Shown piece after piece: positions 1 to 8,398 of a stretch of 64,000 bases of DNA. Source of the stretch: JAGQRJ01 sp041402045 (GTDB lineage: Bacteria > Planctomycetota > J058); the NCBI GenBank assembly GCA_041402045.1, contig JAWKSZ010000003.1, positions 1 through 64,000 on the forward strand. The letters are read 5' to 3'. The position numbers were made by a program, and so were the translations under genes. Each line of letters starts with the position of its first letter. The first letter of the stretch is position 1. The notes under the pieces were generated by a model. That model saw nothing but the letters and a program-made list of their open reading frames with translations, made no database searches and was not told where the DNA came from.

Positions 1-120
1 GGCTGCGCCCCGCCCCACGCCCCGCCCCACGCTCCGCCCCGCCAACGCCGGGGCCTCGCTCGCGCGGATTACACCCCGCCCAACGCTCCGCCCCGCCAAC
101 GTCCGGAGCCTCGCTCGCCC
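1..120. repeat. GC-rich imperfect direct repeat at the left edge
   Basis: Two imperfect copies of about 50 bases follow each other (about 10-65 and 70-120). Both contain ACGCTCCGCCCCGCCAACG followed by a GCCTCGCTCGC segment. The first copy is itself built of CGCCCC/CACGCC units. No gene is supported here. The left end of the array lies outside the window. Confidence 0.5.
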
Positions 121-284
121 GCGCTGGCGGCATGGGTCGTCGGCTGTGCCGCTCGCCGGCCGCGGGGAGGTGCTCGTGGCGCGTGGGCTCGGGGGGGCTC
201 GTCCAGGTTCACCGCCGCTTGCGCAGCGGGAGGCGGACGTTCACCCTGAGGCCTGGGGCGGGGAACTCGCCTCGTGGAGGGGTC

Positions 285-2471
285 TTGCAGGCGATCCAGC
301 GCAGTGTGATCGGGCTGGCCTTGTGCACCGTGGCGGTGGCGCAGGCGGACACGGTGGTCCTGGCCGGGGGCCAGACCCACACCCGGATTCGGGTGCTGGG
401 GATCGGGCCCGAGCAGGTGGTGTTCGCGACCTCCGAGGGCGAGGTGGTGTTCTGCGCCCGGGGTGAAGTGCTGCAGTTGGTGGACGACCGCGGGCAGGCC
501 CGCGGCTGGAGTCAGGCCGCCGAGCGCGACCCCGTGGCGGTGGTCACCGAGCTGGTCAACGACGGCGTGCGCGTGCGCCCGGCGGGGACCGAGGAGGCGG
601 TCGGCGCGGAGAAGCTCGGGGTGCTCAGGGTCGAGGACGAGCTCTGGACGGGTCCCTACGGGCGGGTGACCCTGCGCGGGGTGGGCGGCGAGGTGCTGCG
701 CGCCCGCGGCGACGCGGTCCTGCGCGGCACGGCTACGGGGATCGCCCTCGACGCCGGGACCCTGCGGGTCGAGAAGCCCAACGGGTCGTGCGAGGTCCAG
801 GTCCGCGGCGGGAGCGTCGAGCTCCGGGAGGGCGCGGCGGCGGTGGAGATCCGCCCTGCGGCGGTCCGAGTCACGACCCTCGAGGGCCACGCGGTCTACG
901 CCTCCGGCGCCGGGTTCCGCGTCGAGCTCCCGCGCAACCACGCGCTGGACGTCCTGACTCCGGCCCCCGGCGAGCCGGTGGCGGTGGTCGCGAGCAACGC
1001 CAACGCCTGGCCGCTGCGCCTGCAGGTCGGCGAGCGCTGGCTGAGCGTGCAGCCCGGGGAGCGCACCGTGCTGCTCGGGACCGAGCAGGAGACCCCGAGC
1101 TTCAGCGGCGCGCCGAGCCTGGAGGGGACCGCGGTCGCGCGGGTGGCGCGCGTGCTCAGCGGGTTCCAGCTCAGCCGCGGCGGTCAACTGCGCCTCGTGA
1201 GCCCCACCGCCGCCGAGGGGCTCGAGCTGCAGCGCGGCGACCGGGTCACGAGCCTCGACGGCACCGTGTGGGTCGAGGAGGGGTCGTCGCGCCTCGAGCT
1301 GTTCGCGCGCAGCGAGCTCGCGGTGTCCGAGGACGAGCAGGGCCCGACCTCGAGCCTGGTCGGCGGCGAGGTCCAGCTCAGCGGGCGCGAGGTGCAGCTG
1401 CGCCTGCCCTGGGGAGAGGTGCGGGTGCGCGGCGGCGCGCTGGTGCGGGTCCGCGGGCGGCAGCTCGTGGTCGCGACCAACGACGGGCTCGCGGCGGTGA
1501 CCCTCGACGCCGGGCTCGGGCTGCGGGTGCCGCAGGAGAGCAGCGTCAGCGCCGTGCTCGAGGAGGACGGGCGCTGGACCGTGCGCGCGCAGCCCGGGAG
1601 CGCCGCGGTGCAGCTCGCCCACGACGGGTTCGAGCTCAGCCTCAGCGACGGGGCCCAGGCGACCTGCTACCAGGACGCGCCGTTTCGGATCACCGAGGTC
1701 TACGGCGCGCGGGTCGAGCTCGAGCGCATGGTCTCGGCCCAGGCCGCCCACGTGCCCGGGCGCGCGGACCCCGTGCTGACCCTGGCCGACGGCCGGCGCT
1801 ACCCGCTCGTGCCCGGGACCTACCGCGTCGCGCGCCAGGGCAACCAATACCGCGTGCAGGCTCTGCCCACGGGCGTCGAGCAGGAGGTCGTGGGCGAGGT
1901 GCTCGCCGGGCGCGACCCCGCCGAGGAGGGGGAGCAGCCGACGGCGACCCCCGGGGAGGAGCCCGCGAGCGAGGGGCCGACCGCGGAGCTGCCCCCGACG
2001 CCGGTCGCGCCGCCCCCGCCGCCGGGCGAGAGCGAGTCGCGCCTCGCCAACGGCGCCGTGATCCGCGGCAAGGACTGGGGCCCGCTCGAGGTCAAGCGCC
2101 AGGTCTCGGACACGATCGAGCTCAGCGGCCCCGGGGGCGTGGTGTGGGTCGGCGCCGAGGCCCGCGCGACCTTCTCGCGCACGCCGGGCGGCGGCGCCCG
2201 GCTCGAGCTCGGCGACGGGCGGCGGATCACCACCGTCGCCAACGGCCCCGAGCTCACGACCCGGGTCGAGGCCGACGGCTGGCTGCGGATCGAGATCGAC
2301 CGCGGCGGCCAGCGGCGAATGGTCGCCGCCGAGGCCGGCTGCGACTTCGAGCTCGTGGTCATGGACGACTACGTCGCGACCTACGTCTACGGGCAGCTCA
2401 AGTACGTGGAGCCCGGGCAGGCGCTGACCGTCAGCCGCAGCGGCGGCATGCGCACCACGCCCCTGCCGTGA
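285..2471 (+). CDS. Secreted FecR-like beta-rich protein
   Basis: About 728 residues. I place the start at TTG 285, four bases after a GGAGG at 276-280, because the residues that follow form a signal peptide (short basic start, hydrophobic run, AQA cleavage site near residue 25). An upstream in-frame start at 132 would add an Arg-rich stretch that does not look like protein. The body is made of repeated short beta units such as GD-x-V, G-x-V and L-x-L-x-x-G, like the FecR fold (GDRVTSLDGTVWVEEGSSRL; RGGALVRVRG). A Pro/Glu-rich linker lies near residues 540-585 and a last beta domain follows. In planctomycetes FecR-like proteins are often exported; I see no sigma-factor gene beside it, so a regulatory role is not supported. 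The stop overlaps the next start (GTGA), so the two genes are probably translated together. Confidence 0.75.
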   Translation: MQAIQRSVIGLALCTVAVAQADTVVLAGGQTHTRIRVLGIGPEQVVFATSEGEVVFCARGEVLQLVDDRGQARGWSQAAERDPVAVVTELVNDGVRVRPAGTEEAVGAEKLGVLRVEDELWTGPYGRVTLRGVGGEVLRARGDAVLRGTATGIALDAGTLRVEKPNGSCEVQVRGGSVELREGAAAVEIRPAAVRVTTLEGHAVYASGAGFRVELPRNHALDVLTPAPGEPVAVVASNANAWPLRLQVGERWLSVQPGERTVLLGTEQETPSFSGAPSLEGTAVARVARVLSGFQLSRGGQLRLVSPTAAEGLELQRGDRVTSLDGTVWVEEGSSRLELFARSELAVSEDEQGPTSSLVGGEVQLSGREVQLRLPWGEVRVRGGALVRVRGRQLVVATNDGLAAVTLDAGLGLRVPQESSVSAVLEEDGRWTVRAQPGSAAVQLAHDGFELSLSDGAQATCYQDAPFRITEVYGARVELERMVSAQAAHVPGRADPVLTLADGRRYPLVPGTYRVARQGNQYRVQALPTGVEQEVVGEVLAGRDPAEEGEQPTATPGEEPASEGPTAELPPTPVAPPPPPGESESRLANGAVIRGKDWGPLEVKRQVSDTIELSGPGGVVWVGAEARATFSRTPGGGARLELGDGRRITTVANGPELTTRVEADGWLRIEIDRGGQRRMVAAEAGCDFELVVMDDYVATYVYGQLKYVEPGQALTVSRSGGMRTTPLP

Positions 2472-4387
2472 GCCCGCGGCTCGCGCTGCTCGCGGCTTGC
2501 CTCGCCGTCGGCCTGGCCGCCGCGGAGACCCTCGAGTTCGAGGACGCCGCCCGCGAGCCGCTGCGCGGGCGCGTGCAGGTCGAGTTCCCGGGCTGCCTGT
2601 TCGTGCTCGTCGACGGCGAAGGGCCTCGCTTCGTCGCGCGCGACGCGTTGGCGCGGATCGTGGACGAGGGCGGGGTGGCCTGGGTGGATCCGGCGCCGGG
2701 GACCTTCGCCCGCCTGTTGCCCGGCGCGCCGCGCGGGGCGCTGACCGACACCACCCTCGAGGTGCGCCTGATCCAGCGCGGCCACCGCCCGGTGCTCGGC
2801 GGAGAGGGCCCCGTGTTCGTGTTCCCGGGCGACCGCGCCGAGTGCGAGGGGGTCGCGCGGCTGACCCTGGTCGAAGGCGGGGCGCTGACCCTGGGGGCCG
2901 GGAGCTGCGTCCAGGTCGACGCGGCGCTGACCCTGGAGCGCGGCGAGGCCCGGCTCCACGCCGGACCCGACGGCGGCGCGCTGCGCCTGGTGGACGGGCG
3001 GGAGGTCCACGCGGCGGCGGGGTCGGTGGCGCTCGTGCGCAGCGGTCCCGCGGCGCACCTCTACGTCGAGCGCGGAGCCGCGGCCTGGGGGCTCGGCCCG
3101 CGCCGCGTGCTGCTGCTCGCGGGCCAGGGCGCCGAGGCGTTGGCGTTGCCGGGAGGCGTGCGCGTCAGCGCGGACCCCACCAACCCAGGCCCCGCGCTGG
3201 ACCTGCTCGGGCACCAGGCGCGGGCGCTCCCGCCCGCTGCCAGCCGCGGGCCCGACGGCCTGACCCGGGGCTGGGCGCTGACCGAGGTCGCAGGGCAGGT
3301 CGAGGTGCGCCGCGGCCCCGAGGCCGGCTTCGCCGCCCTGAGCGTGGCCGAGCTGCACCGGGTGCGGCTGGGGCCGGGCGACGCGGTGCGGGTCGGCGCC
3401 CGCGGCGGCGTCGCCCTCGTCGCCTCGGGGCGGCTGGTCCTGTCTCCCGAGACGCAGCTCGAGCTCGGACCCCTGCTGAGCGTGGTGCAGGGGGAGCTGG
3501 GGGTCGAGCTGCCCGACCCCAGGTCCTTCGCCTTCGGCCCACGGCGCGGGAGCCTCGCCGGCGCGGGCAGCGTGCGCCGCGTGGGCGACGTGTATCAGCT
3601 CGAAGGGCAGGGCCCAGACGGCCTGACCTGGAGCGCCGACGCGGCGAGCCTCAGCCTGGAGGCCGAGCGCCTGTTGACCCTCCGGGGGCACGAGGCGGGC
3701 TGGGAGCTCGAGGGGCCGGGCCTGGTGCTCGCCGGCGCGGGGGGGTGGTCCGCGGTGCTCCCCGAGTTCGTGCCCTTGCGACTCGCGCCTGCCCCGGCGG
3801 GGGTCGAGCTCACCTGCGTCGGCCAGCGACGCTGGTCGCTCGCGGGCCAGGTCGAAGCGCGGCTCACCGCGGACGGTGTGGCCGCGCTCCCGGGCGGCGC
3901 GTGGGTGCGCCTGGCCGCCGGCGGGGTCGCCGCGGTCCAGTCGGCGCAGGTCGCGGGCGTGGGCTCGGCCGCCGAGCTGACCCTCGGAAACGGGGGGCGC
4001 GTGGTGCTCGCGGGCGCGGTCCGGATCGAGCTCGTGGGCGACGCGGTCGTCGACGGCCGCACCCAGCTCCGGGTCAGCGCCGAGCAGCGGCTCGACGTGC
4101 GCGCCGGGCAAGGACAGGCGGGGCTCGCCCTGGCCCTGCGCGCCGAGGACCGGATCGACCTCCCCGCGGGGGACGTCCGCCTCGAGCGCGAGCCCGACGC
4201 CTGGGTCCTGCGGGCGGGCAGGCGCAGCCTGCGGGTGCTGGAGGGCGCCCCCCCGCTCCAGGCGCGGGTGGTCTCCGCCCTCGGCGATTGGGCCCTCGAG
4301 GCCCGCGGGCTGCGCGGCCTGCGCTACCCCGCCGGCGCCGCGGGGCGGGTCGAGGTCGGCCCCGACGTCGTCCGCTGGGAGCCCTAG
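2468..4387 (+). CDS. Secreted FecR-like beta-rich protein, coupled to the gene before it
   Basis: 639 residues from GTG 2468, which overlaps the TGA of the preceding gene by four bases. A clear signal peptide opens the protein (LALLAACLAVGLAAAE). The body has the same style as its neighbour: repeated GD-x-V-R-V-G and L-x-L-x-x-G beta units, best seen at about residues 290-345 (GPGDAVRVGARGGVALVASG, then SPETQLELGP). It lacks the Pro-rich linker of the first protein. I infer a pair of diverged paralogues that act together outside the cytoplasm. Their ligand or role is unknown. Confidence 0.72.
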   Translation: MSPRLALLAACLAVGLAAAETLEFEDAAREPLRGRVQVEFPGCLFVLVDGEGPRFVARDALARIVDEGGVAWVDPAPGTFARLLPGAPRGALTDTTLEVRLIQRGHRPVLGGEGPVFVFPGDRAECEGVARLTLVEGGALTLGAGSCVQVDAALTLERGEARLHAGPDGGALRLVDGREVHAAAGSVALVRSGPAAHLYVERGAAAWGLGPRRVLLLAGQGAEALALPGGVRVSADPTNPGPALDLLGHQARALPPAASRGPDGLTRGWALTEVAGQVEVRRGPEAGFAALSVAELHRVRLGPGDAVRVGARGGVALVASGRLVLSPETQLELGPLLSVVQGELGVELPDPRSFAFGPRRGSLAGAGSVRRVGDVYQLEGQGPDGLTWSADAASLSLEAERLLTLRGHEAGWELEGPGLVLAGAGGWSAVLPEFVPLRLAPAPAGVELTCVGQRRWSLAGQVEARLTADGVAALPGGAWVRLAAGGVAAVQSAQVAGVGSAAELTLGNGGRVVLAGAVRIELVGDAVVDGRTQLRVSAEQRLDVRAGQGQAGLALALRAEDRIDLPAGDVRLEREPDAWVLRAGRRSLRVLEGAPPLQARVVSALGDWALEARGLRGLRYPAGAAGRVEVGPDVVRWEP

Positions 4388-4470
4388 CCCGGGACGGCGG
4401 ACCAGGTCCCGATCTGGCGGAGCTACTCAACGCTCCCGGCTATCACGGCAAGCCTCTGTCACAGCCGACC

Positions 4471-4508
4471 TTTGCGCCCCTTTGCGTCCTTTGCGCCCTT
4501 TGCGGTCC
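4471..4508. repeat. Intergenic TTTGCGYCC short tandem repeat
   Basis: Four near-identical 9-10 base units (TTTGCGCCCC, TTTGCGTCC, TTTGCGCCC, TTTGCGGTCC). Read on the minus strand this is the GCAAAGG-type intergenic repeat seen in many bacterial genomes, which gives false RKGRKG peptides. A related GCCAAGG array lies at 13027-13055. No gene is supported between 4388 and 4669. Confidence 0.6.
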
Positions 4509-4669
4509 AAGACCATCTGCCCGCCTTCGCCCTGCGAGGGGCTCCCTGAGTCAGCCCCAGGGTTTCGGCCGGGGCGACGCCGGGTGGCCGATTCCTGGGA
4601 CGGATCGCAGCTCCCGCAAGGAGTTAGCGCTGGCGGTTGGCTTGCGCTGCGCACGGCAGGAGGTGGCTC

Positions 4670-5614
4670 GTGCGCGCGCTGCTGGGACTGACGCTGCTGG
4701 GGGTGGGGCTCTGCGCCGGACAAGAGCCGGCGCGGATCGAGGTCGAGGCCAGCGTCGACTGCGCCGCGCTGTTCGGACCCGGGGTCTACGAAGCCAGCGG
4801 GCTGACCCTGGCCGAGGGGCGGCTGCACGTGGTGTTCGACAACCTGGCTCGGGTCGCGAGCGTGGGGCAGGACCTCGACCCGGGGAGCGCGAGCCTCTCC
4901 CCGGGCCGCGCCGGGTTCTCGGACTACGAAGGGATCGCGCATGACCCGGAGACCGGCGCGCTCTACGTCGCGGTCGAGGCGGAGCGGGTGGGGCGCGAGC
5001 AGTGGCGCCCGCGGATCCTCCAGCTCGACGCCCGGGGCGAGGTCCAGGGCTCGTGGTCGATTCCGCGCGACCTGACCCACGACAACAAGGGCGTCGAGGG
5101 GCTGTGCTGCCTGCGCCGCGAGGGCCGCGCCTACCTCTTGGCGCTGCTCGAGGGCAACCACGGCGAGGGCGGCGACCGCGGGCGCGAGCGCGGCCACGGC
5201 CGGCTGCTGGTCCTCGGCGCCACCGCGGACGGCTGGGCGCTGGAGCGCGAGCTCGCGCTCCCGCCCAGCGCGGCCTTCGAGGACTACGCGGGGATCGACG
5301 TGCGCGGCGAGCGGGTGGCGATCGTGTCCCAGACCTCCGCGGCGCTTTGGCTGGGGGAGCTCGGAGCCGACTGGACCCTGAGCGAGGGCGTCACGCTGCC
5401 CTTCCCGCGCCAGCCCGACGGCTCGCTGCGCTTCGCGCGGGTCGAGGGCGTGGCCTGGCTGGACGACGCGCGGCTGGCCCTGTGCTCCGACCAGGAGCGC
5501 CCCCGCGACCGCGGCCTCGGTCGTGCCGAGCAGGCCCTGCACCTCGTGCGGTTGGTCAGCGCCGAGCCGGCGCGCCAGGGTGGGCTCGCGGGCTCCCTCG
5601 ACGGAGGGAGCTGA
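4670..5614 (+). CDS. Secreted esterase-like/phytase-like beta-propeller protein
   Basis: 314 residues from GTG 4670, six bases after a perfect AGGAGG (4658-4663); the in-frame TTG at 4637 is less likely. A signal peptide (LLGLTLLGVGLCAGQ) is followed by repeated blades. Motifs such as YEGIAHDPETGALYVAVE, NKGVEGL, EGN and YAGIDV resemble the SdiA-regulated and phytase-like (esterase-like activity of phytase) propeller families, in which a Glu-Gly pair lies in each blade. It probably acts outside the cytoplasm. A catalytic role cannot be shown from the sequence. Its last codons form part of a hairpin (5592-5611). Confidence 0.7.
   Translation: MRALLGLTLLGVGLCAGQEPARIEVEASVDCAALFGPGVYEASGLTLAEGRLHVVFDNLARVASVGQDLDPGSASLSPGRAGFSDYEGIAHDPETGALYVAVEAERVGREQWRPRILQLDARGEVQGSWSIPRDLTHDNKGVEGLCCLRREGRAYLLALLEGNHGEGGDRGRERGHGRLLVLGATADGWALERELALPPSAAFEDYAGIDVRGERVAIVSQTSAALWLGELGADWTLSEGVTLPFPRQPDGSLRFARVEGVAWLDDARLALCSDQERPRDRGLGRAEQALHLVRLVSAEPARQGGLAGSLDGGS
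5592..5611 (+). terminator. Hairpin at the end of the beta-propeller gene
   Basis: Stem GCTCCCTC (5592-5599) and GAGGGAGC (5604-5611), loop GACG. It covers the last codons of the gene and has no T-run after it, so it is a possible rather than a classical terminator. Confidence 0.35.
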
Positions 5615-5758
5615 AAAACCAGAGTTCACGATCCTGAGCGGGCGAGAGTGGCTCCCATGTCGTCGTCGCTTGGTCGTGAGGCCGAGTCTCCCGCACGGTA
5701 GCGCCAGGCAGAGCCTCCAGCTGCTCAACGCAAGGCGCGACTCGGTGGGAGGTCAGCA

Positions 5759-5780
5759 CGGGGTCTCAGGGCTGACCCCG
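5759..5780. terminator. Hairpin between converging genes
   Basis: Stem CGGGGTC (5759-5765) and GACCCCG (5774-5780) with an 8-base loop, 20 bases beyond the stop of the minus-strand gene that ends at 5800. There is no T-run on either strand. The placement between convergent genes suggests a terminator. Confidence 0.3.
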
Positions 5781-5799
5781 CAGAATCGCGCACCTCCGG

Positions 5800-7074
5800 T
5801 TAGAGCCCCTTGGGCAGGTCGCTGACGTCGGTGTCGGCGTCGATCGCGGCGGCCTCGTCGCTGTCGAGGATCTCGGCCTCGTCGGAGCCCAGCCACACCA
5901 CGCCCTCGTCCGAGACCATGGGGCCGTCCTCCGACGTCGGGACGAAGGCCAGCTCGTCGACGCTGTCCTCGAGCAGGTCGTCGTCGAGGACCAGGTCGTC
6001 GTCGTCCGCGAGGCCGACCGTCGGGCGCGGGAGCGCCGGCGAGTCGTCCACGCGCTCCATGCGCTCCGACGCCGAGGGCCAGCCGTCGAAGTCGTCGCTG
6101 ACCGCGCGGTCCAGGCGCTCGGACGGCGTGGGGTAGGGGTCGAGCTCGTCGGCGCTGGGGAACAGGTGCTCGCTGGCCGGATCGATCACGCTCGCGAGGG
6201 GGGCCACGTTCTGGTGCTCGTCCAGGAGCACGTAGACCCCGCTGTCGCGCAGCTCGGCTTCTGCGGTCTCGCGGTCGGCGGCGACCGAGCGCTCGAGCTC
6301 CTCGGCGCTGGGCTCGTCCTCCAGGTAGACGAAGCGCCGGGCGCGGTTGCCCTCGACCACGGCGAAGGAGTCGCCGTGCTTGAGCGGGGTCGTCTCCACG
6401 AAGCGGGTCGGGTCGCGCTCGTGCACGAGCTTGGCGCGCCCGCTGACCGAGGCGCGCACCGAGCCGTCGTCCTCCACGATCAGCTCCACGCTGCTCTGGG
6501 TCAGCTCGGGGGCGATCTCGACGACCTCGTCCTCGCGGCTGTTCTCGAGGAAGCTGTAGCGCTCGACCGAGATCTTGCCCTGGGCGTCGATCCCGCGCAG
6601 CTGGCGCTTGCCCATGCGCGCTTCCATGTAGGCGCGGAAGCGGCGCTGGAGCACGTAGGCCACGACCGAGATCACCGCGAGCAGGATCAAGGCCCAGCCG
6701 AGGTAGCGGCGGAGCAGGCTCACCGGGTGCTGGAGGTGCACCGTGTGGCGGCCCACCGCGGGGGTCGCGCTCTGGGCGGTGGCCACGAGGGTCAGGCTCG
6801 CGCGGTCCCCCGGGGCGCTCGGCCAGCGCAGGCGCAGGGTGGCCGTCGTCTCGTCCTTGACCTCGAACGGCTCGGCCACCAGGGTCACGCCCTCGGCGCC
6901 TTCGAGGGCGAAGCTCGCCTGCACCGGGGCCGGGTAGGGCGGCTCGGCCGCGACCTTGACCTGGAGCGTGAGCTCCTCCTCGGTGGTGCGCAGCACCTGG
7001 CCCAGGGCCTGGGCCTCGGCGTCGCGGATCAGGCTCAGGCGCAGCCGGGGCGGGACCGCCTCGGGGGCGACCAC
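5800..7074 (-). CDS. C-terminal part of the giant vWA membrane protein (Ig-like region, TM, acidic tail)
   Basis: This open frame is the 3' part of a longer minus-strand gene; the GTG at 7074 is not a convincing true start because protein-like sequence runs on upstream in the same frame to about 7281 and then in another frame. The order is: beta-sandwich-like segments, one membrane helix (YLGWALILLAVISVVAYVLQ, about residues 122-141), then a cytoplasmic region of about 280 residues. The tail is strongly acidic (runs such as DDDDLVLDDDLLED) and ends with Asp/Glu-rich low-complexity sequence. The topology suggests that the sensing or adhesive vWA part is outside and the acidic tail inside. Confidence 0.65.
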   Translation of the reverse strand: MVAPEAVPPRLRLSLIRDAEAQALGQVLRTTEEELTLQVKVAAEPPYPAPVQASFALEGAEGVTLVAEPFEVKDETTATLRLRWPSAPGDRASLTLVATAQSATPAVGRHTVHLQHPVSLLRRYLGWALILLAVISVVAYVLQRRFRAYMEARMGKRQLRGIDAQGKISVERYSFLENSREDEVVEIAPELTQSSVELIVEDDGSVRASVSGRAKLVHERDPTRFVETTPLKHGDSFAVVEGNRARRFVYLEDEPSAEELERSVAADRETAEAELRDSGVYVLLDEHQNVAPLASVIDPASEHLFPSADELDPYPTPSERLDRAVSDDFDGWPSASERMERVDDSPALPRPTVGLADDDDLVLDDDLLEDSVDELAFVPTSEDGPMVSDEGVVWLGSDEAEILDSDEAAAIDADTDVSDLPKGL

Positions 7075-8398
7075 CAGCGCGGCGAACTCGAGGGGGATCG
7101 CGTCGGGGCTGGTGACCGTGACCCGGCCCGGGGCCTCGGGGACGAGGCTCGCGGTGCGGTCGGCGTCGAGGGTCAGGGCGCGAGGCTCGCCGCTGCCGAC
7201 CCGGACCTCGAGCCGCAGGGGGCCCGGGTCGAAGCCGGGGGGCGTGAGGGCGCCGCGCAGGAGCAGGGGCTGGCCGACTGCGCCGTGCCCTCGCGGGTCA
7301 AGCTCAGGCTTTCACGGGGACGCTCGAGGGCGCGCGCGTCGGTTACGAAGCCCCGCCCCCACCCGCAGCTCGACGTTCAGGGGCGAGGCGGGGGAGACCT
7401 CGGCCCTGACCCCGGGGGCTGCCGCCAGCGTGGAACTCTCCGCCCCTCGGCCACGAGCACCAGCGCGCCGCCGGCGGGGGGCGCGCTGGCTTGCACCGCG
7501 CACCGGCGCCGTCGAGCCCGCAGGCCTCGAGGTCCGCGGCAGCCGCGCCTCGGGGGCCAGGTAGCACACCGCGCCCCCGTGCTGCCCCAGCTCGACCCCG
7601 TCCGGCCCCACGTCCAGGAGCCAGGTCGTGCCCCGGCCGTCGAGGCGGGTCCCGTCGAGCTGGAGGGGGCGTTGGCTGCGCACCAGGGCCCGGGCCGCGA
7701 AGCCCGGCGCGAGCCGGGTCTCCTCGGGGCCGAGCTCGAGGCTCCATGACCGGCTTGCCGGTGAGCAGGGACGCCAGCGCGGTGATCGCGCGCTCGCTGG
7801 CCTCGGGGTCGAAGTCGACGACCCGCGCGCCCAGGGCCTGCTCCAGATACGGCGTCGCGCGCGCGGCGTCGGGGAGCGGCGCGCGCAGCGCGAGCACCTC
7901 GCCCCCGCTCGTGTCCTCGAGGGCCGCGCGGGCGGTGGCGTTGACCGCTTCGCGGGTGGGGCGCTCCCGGCCGCGCGCAGCCAGCGCTCGGGGACCCGGC
8001 CGTCCTTGCCGACCACGTCGAGCGCGTCGTCGGAGAACACGAGCACGCGGGCGTCGCTGGCCCGCGCCCGCGCGATCGCTCGATCAGGTCCGCGCCCCCG
8101 GGCGCGGGCCGAGGGTCGGCGAGGTGTCGAAGGTGCGGGTCGGGCCCTCGGCCAGGGGAAAGCGCGCGCGTCCTCGGCCCTGAACACCGACCTCGGCCTC
8201 GGGGTCCGCGGCCAGGACCAGGGCCAGGGCCCAGCGCCTCGAGCCTGCGCCCGTCGGGGTCGCCGACCTGTGCTGCCCGAGCGATCGACCACCACCGCCC
8301 AGCGCCCTGCGCCAGGTCGGCAGCGCCAGAGGCCGGTGTCGAGCGCAGACAGCCGCTCACGGGTGACCTCCACGGTCACCGGGATCTCCACCGCGCGC
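7075..8398 (-). pseudogene. Frameshifted middle of the vWA protein (second vWA-like domain)
   Basis: No single frame reads through, but protein-like sequence continues across all three minus-strand frames. From 5' to 3': a beta domain (GTYRGAVTLRGPERAVEIPV), a second MIDAS-like start WAVVVDRSGS, then VLVFSDDALDVVGKDG, then VVDFDPEASERAITALASLL, then a further beta region (RLDGRGTTWLLDVG). Near 7281 one lost base joins the REGTA frame to the VGQPLLLRGAL frame that enters the downstream segment. I count at least six frame changes. Because sense sequence is kept on both sides of each change, I infer sequencing indels in G/C runs rather than gene decay. Confidence 0.6.

Noticed and set aside
69..1847. 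Long minus-strand open frame opposite the first FecR-like gene
   Set aside because: Its translation is Pro/His/Arg/Gln-rich with no domain pattern; it is the antisense shadow expected at this GC level. The plus frame has a signal peptide and beta repeats.
4637..4669. TTG 4637 as the start of the beta-propeller gene
   Set aside because: GTG 4670 has a perfect AGGAGG at the right distance and gives a normal signal peptide.
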